Shown piece after piece: positions 1-8,065 of a stretch of DNA of 64,000 nucleotides. The DNA lies in NCBI GenBank assembly GCA_045634325.1, contig JAZRAA010000016.1:1-64000 (forward strand), read 5' to 3'. This DNA is from URNF01 sp045634325 (GTDB lineage Bacteria; Bacillota; Clostridia; Oscillospirales; Acutalibacteraceae). Positions within the stretch are counted from its first letter, which is position 1, and the number at the start of each line of letters is the position of its first letter. Under the pieces are notes generated by a model. It saw only the letters and a program-made list of their open reading frames with translations. It searched no databases and had not been told where the DNA came from. A program made the position numbers and the translations under genes.

Positions 1-58
1 TTTTGGGTAAAAAGTAAAAAAGAAAACCCCCCAAACCGAAAACGGTTCCAGTCGTTTT

Positions 59-134
59 TGGAGCTACTGATCCGATTCGAACGGACGACCTGCTCATTAC
101 GAGTGAGCTGCTCTACCTGCTGAGCCACAGTAGC
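59..134 (-). tRNA. tRNA-Thr (anticodon CGT)
   Basis: Read on the minus strand this folds as a 76-nt cloverleaf. The acceptor stem pairs GCTACTG with CAGTAGC, followed by discriminator T and an encoded CCA. The anticodon stem GCTCA/TGAGC holds the loop CTCGTAA, giving anticodon CGT (codon ACG), and the T-arm carries GTTCGAATC. It lies divergent to the XRE gene at 278. Confidence 0.95.
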
Positions 135-214
135 ACAACAACAGAATTATAGCAAGTTTCCCGCCCGCCGTCAAGTGTTGAATCCGAAAAAATTTCCGCT
201 TTGCAAATTTATGG

Positions 215-243
215 TTGAAAAACGTGTGCAAATATGGTATGCT
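215..243 (+). promoter_or_regulatory. Sigma-A promoter of the XRE regulator
   Basis: TTGAAA (215-220), a 17-nt spacer and TATGCT (238-243) form a good vegetative promoter. The TTG inside this -35 box is in frame with the gene, but it is a promoter element and not a start codon. Confidence 0.75.
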
Positions 244-259
244 ATTTGTGAATACAAAT
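244..259. promoter_or_regulatory. Palindromic candidate operator at the XRE start
   Basis: ATTTGT-GAAT-ACAAAT is a perfect 6-bp inverted repeat just downstream of the -10 box, where transcription would start. XRE-type repressors commonly bind such sites and repress their own genes; autoregulation here is inference. Confidence 0.45.
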
Positions 260-277
260 CACAGGGAGGCGGACGAT

Positions 278-682
278 ATGGCAAATAAAGAAAAAACGAC
301 TTTATCACTGCGGTTGCGGTTATTACGCATTGCCGCCGGCATGAAGCAGGAAGAAGTGGCGAATATGCTGAAAGTCGGCCGCTCTGCTTATACGTATTAT
401 GAACTGTCCCGCAGCAAACCCGATTACGATGCGCTCATTGCATTGTCCAGATTATACCATGTCAGTATCGACTATTTGGTTGGACTTTCCAACCTGCCGG
501 ACGTTGCACGCCGTCCGCAAGTGGCAGACAATGTGCCGCTCGAAGAAATCGCACCGGAGGCATCTTTCGGCTTGCTCACCCGTGATGAACGCTATTTGCT
601 GGGCATCTATCGGCAGTTGTCGGATGATGCGCAAACGGAGTTGTTGGAAACGTTGCACAAAAAGCGTGAAAGAGGAGAATAA
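278..682 (+). CDS. XRE-family helix-turn-helix transcriptional regulator
   Basis: A 134-residue cytoplasmic DNA-binding protein. Residues about 10-68 form a Cro/CI-type HTH domain: an RLLRIAAGMKQEEVA recognition region, then YTYYELSRSKPDY and the helix-5 signature LYHVSIDYLVG. The C-terminal half is charged, without a recognised domain, and probably dimerises or receives a signal. The ATG at 278 is chosen because GGGAGG sits 8-10 nt upstream and the further in-frame codons overlap the promoter. It stands alone between a tRNA and a convergent glycosidase gene, so its targets are unknown; a palindrome at its own promoter suggests autoregulation. Confidence 0.85.
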   Translation: MANKEKTTLSLRLRLLRIAAGMKQEEVANMLKVGRSAYTYYELSRSKPDYDALIALSRLYHVSIDYLVGLSNLPDVARRPQVADNVPLEEIAPEASFGLLTRDERYLLGIYRQLSDDAQTELLETLHKKRERGE

Positions 683-687
683 AGCAA

Positions 688-726
688 GAAGCCTTGTTTC
701 CAAACGGAAACAAGGCTTCTTTTTAT
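688..726 (+). terminator. Rho-independent terminator, XRE gene
   Basis: A 15-bp stem (AGAAGCCTTGTTTCC with its complement) around AAAC, followed by TTTTT. It lies between convergent genes and overlaps the stop of the glycosidase gene. Confidence 0.9.
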
Positions 727-2585
727 TTATCACACACAAATACACAGCCTGACATAGCGGGCAAGGTGAGTGTTTGTCCATGCAGTTCACCTGTGCCCAA
801 CACCTGCTTAAAACCGACACAGTCGGCGGGGAGGGTGTGGGTCGAGGGTTGCGTGGAACGGTTGATAGCGCACAAAAGACGACTGTTTTCGTTTTCACGG
901 ATAAAGCACACGGTATCGTCGTGGGTACGCACTGCACGGAAAGTGCCCTCTTTCAAAGCGCTCACACCCGCACGCATTTGTCCCAATGCCGCATACCATG
1001 CGACCAAATCAGTATCTTCATTTCCCCACGGATAACATCCACGGTTAAAGGGGTCACGATGACCTTCCAGTCCCGCCTCGTCACCATAATAAATACACGG
1101 TACACCCGGCAAACAGAACTGGATGAGGCTTGCGAGTTTGAGCAGTTGCACACCACGTGCACGTGCCTCAGCAGACAGCTTTTGTGCCGCTTGCCATTCT
1201 CGGCCACGGTCAAAAGCGGGTTCACCCGCCAATGCGGTGAGCGCACGGGGGGTATCGTGGGTGCCGATATGGTTCATCAGCAACCGTGTCACCTGCGGGG
1301 GATAGTTTTCGACAATTCCCTCGATGGTGTTGAAAAAGTCGTCGGGGTTACCGCCGGTGAGCAGATGCAAAATGGCATTCGCAAACGGATAGTTCATCAC
1401 GCTGTCCAGTTGTTTGCCCAAAAGGTAACGGCGCAGGTATCCGTAGCTTTGTTTGTTGCTGGCATCTTCCCACACTTCACCCAGCAGAATGCCGTCGGGG
1501 TTTTCGGCTTTCACGGCGGCACGCAGGTCGTCGATAAACAGGTCCGGCAATTCGTCTGCCACGTCCAACCGCCAACCGTGCGTGCCCGCCCGCATCCAAC
1601 GGCGGCACACGCCGTTTTCGCCCGCAATAAACGTGCGGAAAGCGGGGGACAGCTCGTCCAGTTCGGGCAGTGTTTCAAAGCCCCACCAACTTGTGTATGC
1701 GTGCGGGTGGCAACTGAACTGATACCACGGGTAATACGGCGAATCGACGCTTTGATATGCGCCCACGTCCGTATATCGTCCTTCTTTGTTGAAATAACGG
1801 CTGTCAGAGCCCGTATGACTGAACACACCGTCCAAAATCACTCGCATTCCACGTTTTTTGGCGGCTTTGGTAAGGGTCTCTAAATCTTTTTCGGTGCCCA
1901 GTAACGGGTCGATTTTTTCGTAGTCCGCCGTATCATAACGGTGGTTGGAATGGGATTCAAAAATGGGGTTGAGATATAAGCAGGTGACACCCAGACTTTG
2001 CAAATACGGCAATTTTGCGGTGATACCCGCAAGGTCGCCGCCAAAGAAGTCGTTGTTGCGCACTTTTCCTTGCGCATCGGGTTTCCAATGCGGCATTGCC
2101 CCCCAATCATCCCGCAACACACGGTCGGTGGGCACACCTGCTTTGTCACCACCCGCTTTATAAAAACGGTCGGGGAAAATTTGGTATAACACGCCGCCTG
2201 CAAGCCAGTCGGGTGTTTCAAACGTTTTTTCATAACAGGTCAATTGCCAACGATTGCCGGCATGGCGGTCTTCGCTTGCCGTGCCGTCGGGCAGTGCATT
2301 TAAAAATCGTTCACCGTCATCACAGTGTAAGCAGAAATGATAGTGGTATATGCCAACAGTGGGGGTGAAATGACATTCCCACCATTCGTTGCCGTCTTGT
2401 GTTTCTCCCGCCCAGAACATACCGTCTTTGCGGTTGGGTTGTTGTCCACAACCGATGCACAAGAGTGCTTCTCGGCATCCCCACGAGCGAGGCACACGGA
2501 TACGAAATTGTACGGCAGTATCCTCTGCCACCGCGCCAAACGGGTTGCGGTGTGCGGTGTCACGGGACGAAAAATAGGTGGACAT
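723..2585 (-). CDS. GH13 alpha-glycosidase, neopullulanase/cyclomaltodextrinase type
   Basis: A 620-residue glycoside hydrolase of the alpha-amylase clan, expected to hydrolyse alpha-1,4 and possibly alpha-1,6 glucans or maltodextrins. No signal peptide is visible, so it probably acts in the cytoplasm on imported oligosaccharides. Residues 1-120 look like an N-terminal beta-sandwich. The TIM barrel follows with LDGVFSHTG (region I, near 251), GWRLDVADE (nucleophile Asp341), GILLGEVWED (acid/base Glu370) and HIGTHDTPRA (His443-Asp444). The ATG at 2585 follows AAGGAGG; a further upstream in-frame codon lacks a ribosome binding site. Exact subfamily and substrate cannot be told from sequence alone. 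Confidence 0.85.
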   Translation of the reverse strand: MSTYFSSRDTAHRNPFGAVAEDTAVQFRIRVPRSWGCREALLCIGCGQQPNRKDGMFWAGETQDGNEWWECHFTPTVGIYHYHFCLHCDDGERFLNALPDGTASEDRHAGNRWQLTCYEKTFETPDWLAGGVLYQIFPDRFYKAGGDKAGVPTDRVLRDDWGAMPHWKPDAQGKVRNNDFFGGDLAGITAKLPYLQSLGVTCLYLNPIFESHSNHRYDTADYEKIDPLLGTEKDLETLTKAAKKRGMRVILDGVFSHTGSDSRYFNKEGRYTDVGAYQSVDSPYYPWYQFSCHPHAYTSWWGFETLPELDELSPAFRTFIAGENGVCRRWMRAGTHGWRLDVADELPDLFIDDLRAAVKAENPDGILLGEVWEDASNKQSYGYLRRYLLGKQLDSVMNYPFANAILHLLTGGNPDDFFNTIEGIVENYPPQVTRLLMNHIGTHDTPRALTALAGEPAFDRGREWQAAQKLSAEARARGVQLLKLASLIQFCLPGVPCIYYGDEAGLEGHRDPFNRGCYPWGNEDTDLVAWYAALGQMRAGVSALKEGTFRAVRTHDDTVCFIRENENSRLLCAINRSTQPSTHTLPADCVGFKQVLGTGELHGQTLTLPAMSGCVFVCDK

Positions 2586-2601
2586 ATACTTCCTCCTTGG
2601 G

Positions 2602-2630
2602 AAAAACGGCATGACCCGCAGGTCATGCCG
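2602..2630 (-). terminator. Rho-independent terminator, pckG
   Basis: CGGCATGACC/GGTCATGCCG stem with a 4-nt loop, followed on the minus strand by TTTTT, between pckG and the glycosidase gene. Confidence 0.85.
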
Positions 2631-2648
2631 TTACAACATTTTTATAAA

Positions 2649-4412
2649 TTAGCCCAAACGAGCGGTGAGAGCCGCCAACTGTTCGTTGAGTTCTGCGGGC
2701 AGTTTGTCGCCGAATTTTGCATAGAATTCGGAAATGCCGTTGAGTTCCGCTTTCCAGAGGTCCTTATCCACATCGAGAATGCCTTTGAGGGTTTCGATGT
2801 CGAAATCTTTCAGGCCGTCAATGTTGATGTCCTCTGCAAACGGCACGTAACCGATAGCGGTTTCTTCAGCATCCGCTTTGCCTTCGCAACGAGCCAAAAT
2901 CCATTCGAGCACACGCAGGTTGTCACCGAAACCGGGCCACAAGAAGTTGCCTTCGTCATCGGTACGGAACCAGTTGACGTTGAAGATCTTGGGAGCTTTG
3001 TCGCCGAGTTTTTCGCCCATTTTGAGCCAATGTGCGAAATAGTCGCCCATGTGATAGCCGCAGAAGGGCAGCATAGCCATCGGGTCACGACGCACAACGC
3101 CCACAGCGCCGGTAGCGGCAGCAGTGGTCTCGGAAGCCATGATGGAGCCAACGAACACGCCGTTGTTCCAGTCACGAGATTGATATACCAGCGGAGCGGT
3201 CTTCGCACGACGACCGCCGAAGATGATAGCGGAAATCGGCACACCTTCACCGGAGTTAAACGCATCGGACAGGCAGGGGCAGTTCACTGCGGGAGCGGTG
3301 AAACGGGAGTTGGGATGCGCACCCTTGGAACCGTCGGTGCAATCCCACATTTCGCCTTTCCAGTTTTTCGCATTTTTGGGCGGGTTTTTGTCCATGCTCT
3401 CCCACCACACAGTGTTTTCGTCCAAGTTGTGCACCACGTTGGTGAAGATGGAGTTTTTCTGGGTGGAAATCAGAGCATTGGGGTTGGATTTCATGTTGGT
3501 ACCCGGTGCAACACCGAAGAAACCGTTTTCGGGGTTGACAGCCCACAAACGACCGTCAGCGCCCACACGCATCCAAGCGATATCATCGCCGACGCACCAG
3601 ACTTTATAGCCTTTTTCTTGATACAACTCCGGCGGAATCAACATAGCGAGGTTGGTTTTGCCGCAAGCAGACGGGAACGCCGCCGCCACGTATTTCACGT
3701 CGCCGTTGGGGAATTCAACGCCCAAGATGAGCATGTGTTCAGCCATCCAGCCTTCCTGACGGCCGAGGTTGGAAGCAATACGCAGTGCGAAGCATTTTTT
3801 GCCCAGCAACACGTTGCCGCCGTAACCGGAGTTCACGGAAATGATGGTATTATCCTGCGGGAAATGGCAGATATAACGTTTTTCTTCGTCGATATCGCAT
3901 TTGCAGTGCAAGCCGCGGACCCAGTCTTCGCTGTCGCCCAGAGCGTCATACACTTCTTTGCCCATGCGGGTCATAATCGCCATGCTCACCACAACGTAGA
4001 TGGAGTCGGTGATTTCCACGCCGTATTTGGCAAACGGAGAGCCAATCGGGCCCATGGAATAGGGGATGACGTACATGGTGCGGCCTTTGTAAGCACCTTT
4101 GGTGATGTCGTCCAGCAAGGAGTAAGCCTCAGCGGGAGCCATCCAGTGGTTGGTGGGGCCTGCATCTTCCTCTTTTTCAGAGCAGATGAAGGTACGGCCT
4201 TCCACACGTGCCACGTCGTTGAGAGCCGACAGATGCAGATAGCAACCGGGGAGTTTTTCCTCGTTCAATTTCACTAATTCGCCGGTGGAGCAAGCTTCAG
4301 CGCGCAGAGCGTTGAGTTGAGCTTCACTGCCGTCAATCCACATTACTTGGTCGGGTTGCAACCAGTTTTTCTTTTCTTCAACCCATTTCAAAATGGATGC
4401 ATTATTTGTCAT
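2649..4412 (-). CDS. pckG: Phosphoenolpyruvate carboxykinase (GTP)
   Basis: A 587-residue cytoplasmic enzyme interconverting oxaloacetate + GTP and PEP + GDP + CO2. It belongs to the GTP-dependent family, shown by the P-loop-like FPSACGKTNLAM, the family length near 600, and NSGYGGNVLLGKK. In anaerobes it often runs toward oxaloacetate for fermentation, or supports gluconeogenesis. The ATG at 4412 follows AAAGGAG at 7 nt; about 37 upstream in-frame codons cover the promoter and are rejected. It has its own promoter (TTGAAA, 16 nt, TATAAT) and terminator, so it is monocistronic. Confidence 0.95.
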   Translation of the reverse strand: MTNNASILKWVEEKKNWLQPDQVMWIDGSEAQLNALRAEACSTGELVKLNEEKLPGCYLHLSALNDVARVEGRTFICSEKEEDAGPTNHWMAPAEAYSLLDDITKGAYKGRTMYVIPYSMGPIGSPFAKYGVEITDSIYVVVSMAIMTRMGKEVYDALGDSEDWVRGLHCKCDIDEEKRYICHFPQDNTIISVNSGYGGNVLLGKKCFALRIASNLGRQEGWMAEHMLILGVEFPNGDVKYVAAAFPSACGKTNLAMLIPPELYQEKGYKVWCVGDDIAWMRVGADGRLWAVNPENGFFGVAPGTNMKSNPNALISTQKNSIFTNVVHNLDENTVWWESMDKNPPKNAKNWKGEMWDCTDGSKGAHPNSRFTAPAVNCPCLSDAFNSGEGVPISAIIFGGRRAKTAPLVYQSRDWNNGVFVGSIMASETTAAATGAVGVVRRDPMAMLPFCGYHMGDYFAHWLKMGEKLGDKAPKIFNVNWFRTDDEGNFLWPGFGDNLRVLEWILARCEGKADAEETAIGYVPFAEDINIDGLKDFDIETLKGILDVDKDLWKAELNGISEFYAKFGDKLPAELNEQLAALTARLG

Positions 4413-4455
4413 ATTCATTCTCCTTTCGCGAGATGTCCAATCTCTGTCGAATACC

Positions 4456-4483
4456 ATTATACCTGGTTTTTTGCAAATTTCAA
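4456..4483 (-). promoter_or_regulatory. Sigma-A promoter of pckG
   Basis: Minus strand TTGAAA (4478-4483), 16-nt spacer, TATAAT (4456-4461), about 44 nt before the pckG start. Confidence 0.75.
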
Positions 4484-4524
4484 TAGGTAAATGCAATTTT
4501 GACATATTTTTAACATTTTCCATA

Positions 4525-4554
4525 TAAAAAAGCGGGCCTTTCGACCCGCTTTTG
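4525..4554 (-). terminator. Rho-independent terminator, tsaD
   Basis: AGCGGG...CCCGCT stem with a run of T on the minus strand, directly after the tsaD stop codon. Confidence 0.75.
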
Positions 4555-4555
4555 T

Positions 4556-5560
4556 TTATTCAATTGACAAAGATGCGACAGCGTTCAAATCCATACCCGC
4601 CGTGTTGCCCGCTTGCAGTTCATAATAGCCTTGTGCGGCAACCATTGCGCCGTTATCTCCGCAAAGGGAAAGCGGCGGCGCATAGAGGGTGTATCCTTTT
4701 TGTTTGCAAGCGGTTTCCATATATGCCCGCAAACCTTTGTTGGCGGAAACGCCACCCGCCAGCACCAGCGTATTGATATGCAAATCGTCGGCGGCTTTGA
4801 GGAAATTGCCCGCCAGCATATCCACTATCGTCTTGCGGAACGAAGCGCACATATCCGCACGGTTCACCGTTTCGCCTTTTTGTGCGGCGTTGTGCAACAG
4901 GTTGATAGCGGCGGTTTTCAGTCCTGAAAAACTGAAATCATACGGCGCGCCGTCCACATGGGGACGGGGGAGTGCAATCGCATCGGGGTTGCCGTTTTCC
5001 GCTTCGTTGTCCAGCGCAACACCGCCGGGGTATGCCATTCCCATCATGCGTGCAACCTTGTCAAAACATTCGCCCGCAGCATCGTCACGGGTGCGACCGA
5101 TGACTTTAAACGTGGTGTAATCGTCCACCTGTACGATGTGGCTGTGTCCACCCGACGCCACCAAACACAAAAACGGCGGTTTCAGATCGGGGTGCGCCAA
5201 AAAGTTGGCGGCAATGTGGGAGCGCAAATGGTGGGTGGGGATGAGCGGTTTGTTTGCCGACAGCGCAAGACCTTTGGCAAAGTTGACCCCCACTAACAAC
5301 GCACCGATAAGGCCGGGTGCGTGGGTAACGGCTATGCCGTCAATATCTTGCAGGGTTTTGTCTGCATCGGCGAGTGCTTGTCGTACCACTGCGCTGATGG
5401 CTTCGGTGTGACGACGGGAGGCAATCTCCGGCACCACACCACCGTATAAACGGTGCTCCTCTACCTGCGAAGCTACCACGTTTGAGAGCACTTCTCTGCC
5501 GTCTTTGACAACGGCGGCGGCGGTTTCGTCGCAAGAGGATTCAATACCTAAAATATACAA
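4556..5560 (-). CDS. tsaD: tRNA N6-adenosine threonylcarbamoyltransferase
   Basis: A 334-residue Kae1/TsaD protein that transfers threonylcarbamoyl from TC-AMP to A37 of ANN-decoding tRNAs, working with TsaB, TsaE and TsaC. It opens with ILGIESSCDETAAAVV and carries the metal-binding THHLRSH and later SGGHSHIV motifs. The likely start is TTG at 5560, because GAGGTG lies 6 nt upstream; a GTG at 5569 would lack proper spacing. It begins 2 nt after the rimI stop, forming a rimI-tsaD pair common in Firmicutes. TsaC is also encoded in this window (21639); TsaB and TsaE are not. Confidence 0.93.
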   Translation of the reverse strand: MYILGIESSCDETAAAVVKDGREVLSNVVASQVEEHRLYGGVVPEIASRRHTEAISAVVRQALADADKTLQDIDGIAVTHAPGLIGALLVGVNFAKGLALSANKPLIPTHHLRSHIAANFLAHPDLKPPFLCLVASGGHSHIVQVDDYTTFKVIGRTRDDAAGECFDKVARMMGMAYPGGVALDNEAENGNPDAIALPRPHVDGAPYDFSFSGLKTAAINLLHNAAQKGETVNRADMCASFRKTIVDMLAGNFLKAADDLHINTLVLAGGVSANKGLRAYMETACKQKGYTLYAPPLSLCGDNGAMVAAQGYYELQAGNTAGMDLNAVASLSIE

Positions 5561-5561
5561 G

Positions 5562-6017
5562 TCACTCACCTCTTTTGTAATACAAAGAATAAATGTAGGC
5601 GTCCTCGCTCGGCGCGGTATAAAAATGCGGTCGCACGCCGTCGCACACAAATCCGTGTTTTTGGTATAACGCAATGGCGGCTTGGTTGCTCACCCGCACT
5701 TCCAGCGTTAAGCGATAGAAGTTTTGTTCTTCGCCGTAGTGGCAAAGCGCACCCACCAGCGCATCCGCCACGCCTTGTCTGCGACAAGCGGGGGAAACGG
5801 CAACGTTGGCGAAAAAGCCTTCGTCTGCCACCGTGTGCATACCGGCATAGCCGCACACCGTACCATTTTCATCCACCGCCGTTAAAAACACGGCGAGCGG
5901 GTTTTGCAATTCTTCTTTTAATGCCGTTTCACTCCACGGCGCAGAAAAACACGCTTTTTCAATCGCCGCTAAGGCGGAGACATGTTCCGCTTGCATGCGT
6001 ACAACTGTTATGTGCAT
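5562..6017 (-). CDS. rimI: Ribosomal protein S18 alanine N-acetyltransferase
   Basis: A 151-residue GNAT-fold acetyltransferase using acetyl-CoA. It shows the CoA-binding region VAVSPACRRQGVADALV and the RimI-type C-terminal part with ALYQKHGFVCDGVRP. The start at 6017 is preferred because GGTGAT precedes it; an in-frame ATG four codons upstream has no ribosome binding site. It sits just upstream of tsaD, the usual arrangement. The exact substrate is inferred from this linkage. Confidence 0.85.
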   Translation of the reverse strand: MHITVVRMQAEHVSALAAIEKACFSAPWSETALKEELQNPLAVFLTAVDENGTVCGYAGMHTVADEGFFANVAVSPACRRQGVADALVGALCHYGEEQNFYRLTLEVRVSNQAAIALYQKHGFVCDGVRPHFYTAPSEDAYIYSLYYKRGE

Positions 6018-6030
6018 ATTTATCACCATA

Positions 6031-6058
6031 AAAACAGGAGACAGATTTCTCCGTCTCC
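6031..6058 (-). terminator. Rho-independent terminator, acpP
   Basis: GGAGAC/GTCTCC with an internal palindromic extension, followed on the minus strand by TGTTTTT; it separates acpP from rimI. Confidence 0.75.
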
Positions 6059-6094
6059 CGATTTTTTAAAAGACACACGCCATGAAAGCGCGTC

Positions 6095-6322
6095 TTACAT
6101 ATGTTCCTCAATAAAAGAAACGAGGTCACCGACCGTGTGAATGTTTTCGATTTCCTCATCGGGAATTTCCACGTCAAACTCGTCTTCCAAGCCCATCAGC
6201 ATATCTACAACGTCCAAGGAATCTGCATTGAGGTCCTCGACGAAATCGGTATCTGCCGTAATGCTGTCGGATTCCACTTCGAACTGTGCCGCCAAAAGAG
6301 CAGCGATTTTTTCCATAACCAT
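6095..6322 (-). CDS. acpP: Acyl carrier protein
   Basis: A 75-residue acidic carrier protein for fatty-acid synthesis; its phosphopantetheine arm attaches at Ser35 in the motif DLNADSLDVVD. Four helices and the acidic recognition helix are clear. The start at 6322 (MVMEK) matches family N-termini; another ATG four codons upstream abuts the GGAAGG ribosome binding site and is unlikely. It has its own promoter and terminator. No other fatty-acid synthesis gene is adjacent, but an acyl-ACP thioesterase lies at 14507. Confidence 0.95.
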   Translation of the reverse strand: MVMEKIAALLAAQFEVESDSITADTDFVEDLNADSLDVVDMLMGLEDEFDVEIPDEEIENIHTVGDLVSFIEEHM

Positions 6323-6383
6323 AGATAGATTCATCCTTCCGATTTTTGCTTGTCACACCGACTGTATGCCGTGTTACATAAAA

Positions 6384-6412
6384 ATATTATGCGGTAAAAG
6401 CGTTTTTGTCAA
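6384..6412 (-). promoter_or_regulatory. Sigma-A promoter of acpP
   Basis: Minus strand TTGACA (6407-6412), 17-nt spacer, TAATAT (6384-6389); the leader is about 60 nt. Confidence 0.75.
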
Positions 6413-6501
6413 TGACATTTTGCGATTTTCTTAAAAAATCATCCCAAAAGGTTCTAAAATGTGTGGATTTTCCGAAAAATTGCAGTTTCGTCAAAAAAGG
6501 A

Positions 6502-6530
6502 TTGTTTTTTCAAAAGGAATAGCGTATACT
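6502..6530 (+). promoter_or_regulatory. Sigma-A promoter of the 77-aa gene
   Basis: TTGTTT (6502-6507), 17-nt spacer, TATACT (6525-6530), divergent from the acpP promoter. Confidence 0.65.
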
Positions 6531-6562
6531 CGTACCGACAAGCAAAAAAGGGAGGTAACAGT

Positions 6563-6796
6563 ATGCAAAAAACAATTCGCGGCAAGGTGTATGACACCGA
6601 AAACGCCGAGTGGATTGCCGGCAAAGCGGAAGGCATGTACGGTGACCCCAACGGCTATGAAGAACGGTTGTATCGCAACCCGGAAGGTTTTTACTTCCTG
6701 TATGCGATTGGCGGCGAAACGTCCCCCTATCCGAATCCTGTGATTCGTGCCGTTTCCGCCGTGCGCGCCGAGGCTTTCAAACAAGAAAACGCATAA
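6563..6796 (+). CDS. Small conserved protein of unknown function
   Basis: A 77-residue soluble protein. It starts with IRGKVYDTENAEWIAGK and carries YEERLYRNPEGFYFLYAIGGE, a layout seen in small Firmicute proteins that are often near mobile elements or HTH regulators and have no known function. The ATG at 6563 has GGGAGG 7 nt upstream. It has its own promoter and a strong terminator, so it is an independent transcript. A frameshifted XRE gene converges on it from the other side of the same terminator, so the two may once have formed a module; that link is inference. Confidence 0.75.
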   Translation: MQKTIRGKVYDTENAEWIAGKAEGMYGDPNGYEERLYRNPEGFYFLYAIGGETSPYPNPVIRAVSAVRAEAFKQENA

Positions 6797-6800
6797 TATG

Positions 6801-6840
6801 AAAGCACCGCAGACTTGCAAAGGTCTGCGGTGCTTTTTAT
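6801..6840 (+). terminator. Rho-independent terminator, 77-aa gene
   Basis: Long stem AAAGCACCGCAGAC with its complement, then TTTTTATTT. It overlaps the end of the convergent XRE pseudogene. Confidence 0.9.
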
Positions 6841-7048
6841 TTATACGGGTTGGGATTATCGGTAATACCTGCGAGAAAATTTATGCTTGTATGATAAAAT
6901 TCTGCCAGTTTGATAAAAACATCTATCGGTACGTTGAGTTTGCGATTTCATAATCGGAATAAGTTGTTTGATGGATTTTAAAAAAATGTGCCATTTGTGC
7001 TTGCGTTAAATCTCTATTTTCTCGCATATCACGCAGTCTTTTAAACAT
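6837..7048 (-). pseudogene. Frameshifted XRE-family regulator
   Basis: From the ATG at 7048, preceded by GAGGTG, the minus strand encodes a typical short HTH start (MFKRLRDMRENRDLTQAQMA, then YSDYEIANST) and hits a stop soon after. Moving one base restores a perfect continuation, VPIDVFIKLAEFYHTSINFL then AGITDNPNPYK and a stop at 6837. Together they make a roughly 70-residue Cro/CI-type protein, so one nucleotide is missing near 6926-6930. It could be a real pseudogene or a sequencing or assembly error. The intact product would resemble the solitary XRE at 278 but be much shorter. Confidence 0.8.
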
Positions 7049-7085
7049 ACAATCACCTCGTAACATATACAAGGGAATATGCCTT

Positions 7086-7120
7086 ATTGACTTTTAAGGG
7101 AAAATCCCTTAAAAGTCAAT
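7086..7120. repeat. Perfect 16-bp inverted repeat at the yitT-like stop
   Basis: ATTGACTTTTAAGGGA and its exact complement are separated by AAA. The repeat overlaps the stop codon of the upstream membrane-protein gene and lies 38 nt before the XRE pseudogene start. There is no T-run on either side, so a simple terminator is unlikely; it may be a strong operator or an mRNA-end stabiliser. Confidence 0.7.
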
Positions 7121-7979
7121 GCCCGCCCGCAGAAAAGCCTTCGCCGAAAATTTCATCCGCAGTGGCGAAAATGACAAATGCGTGCGGGTCCACGCGGGCA
7201 ATGGCGGCACGTAACAGATGCGCTTGTGCGCGTCCTACCGCACAAATGAGCAGTTGTTGTTTTCTGCCGGTATAGCCGCCTGCCGCTTCCAACACGGTTA
7301 CTCCACGCATCAAATCGGCAAACACCGCTTGTGCAACCTCGGCCCCTTTTTCGCTCACAATCACCGCAAATTTTGCGGTTTGACCGCCGTAAACGAGACG
7401 GTCCATCACCTGTGCTGTGAGGAACACGGTCACAGCGGCATATAAAGCACTTTCCAATTGACCAAAAACGATGACCGATAATATGATAACAACGGCGTCA
7501 ATCAACAAAATCAGATTCCCTATGGATAAATGCGGGAATTTGCGGCGCAGAAGCTGTGCCATGATTTCCGCACCGCCCGAACTGCCGCCACGCAGGTATA
7601 TCAGCCCCAGTCCCGCACCGGTGAGCACACCGCCGAACAAGGCGGCAAGCAAACGGTCATCCGCAAATGGCGGAAGGTATGCCGCAAACATGTCAATGCA
7701 CAGCGAAGAAACGGTCAAGCCAATGGTGGTACGGATGAAAAACGGCACACCCAAATGTCGCCACGCCAAAAACAACAGCGGTAGATTGAGCAACAGCGTG
7801 CCCACACCCGCGGGCAGACCGATGAGGTGATTTAGAAGGATGGCAAGGCCCGTTATCCCGCCCGGTGCGATAGAGGCGGGGGATACGAAAACCGAAACGG
7901 CAAGACCGAAACAAACACTGCCCGCACACAGACAGATACCGTCGATGAAAATACGTCTGAAAACCGCTTTTTTACCCAT
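7116..7979 (-). CDS. YitT family integral membrane protein
   Basis: A 287-residue membrane protein with five or six hydrophobic segments, including GLAVSVFVSPASIAPGGITG and LTGAGLGLIYLRGGSSGGAE (the conserved GGSSGG loop). After about residue 205 comes a cytoplasmic DUF2179-type domain ending in FATADEIFGEGF. This matches the DUF161+DUF2179 (YitT/YqfU/YvjA) family, common in Firmicutes and of unknown transport or signalling role. GGGTGAG precedes the ATG at 7979. It lies downstream of tatD on the same strand, separated by a terminator. Confidence 0.85.
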   Translation of the reverse strand: MGKKAVFRRIFIDGICLCAGSVCFGLAVSVFVSPASIAPGGITGLAILLNHLIGLPAGVGTLLLNLPLLFLAWRHLGVPFFIRTTIGLTVSSLCIDMFAAYLPPFADDRLLAALFGGVLTGAGLGLIYLRGGSSGGAEIMAQLLRRKFPHLSIGNLILLIDAVVIILSVIVFGQLESALYAAVTVFLTAQVMDRLVYGGQTAKFAVIVSEKGAEVAQAVFADLMRGVTVLEAAGGYTGRKQQLLICAVGRAQAHLLRAAIARVDPHAFVIFATADEIFGEGFSAGGH

Positions 7980-8034
7980 ACACTCACCCTTTCTGTATCA
8001 TTGTATCCCGAAAGGTGCGCTAACATACGAAAAA

Positions 8035-8064
8035 CTGCGAGGGTAACACCCTCGCAGTTTTTTG
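8035..8064 (-). terminator. Rho-independent terminator, tatD
   Basis: CTGCGAGGGT/ACCCTCGCAG stem with a 3-nt loop; T-runs flank it on both strands. On the minus strand it ends tatD. Confidence 0.85.
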
Positions 8065-8065
8065 T

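Noticed and set aside
2337..4277. Long open frame opposite pckG
   Set aside because: Antisense shadow of a clear GTP-PEPCK; no ribosome binding site and His/Phe/Val-rich composition typical of reverse reading.
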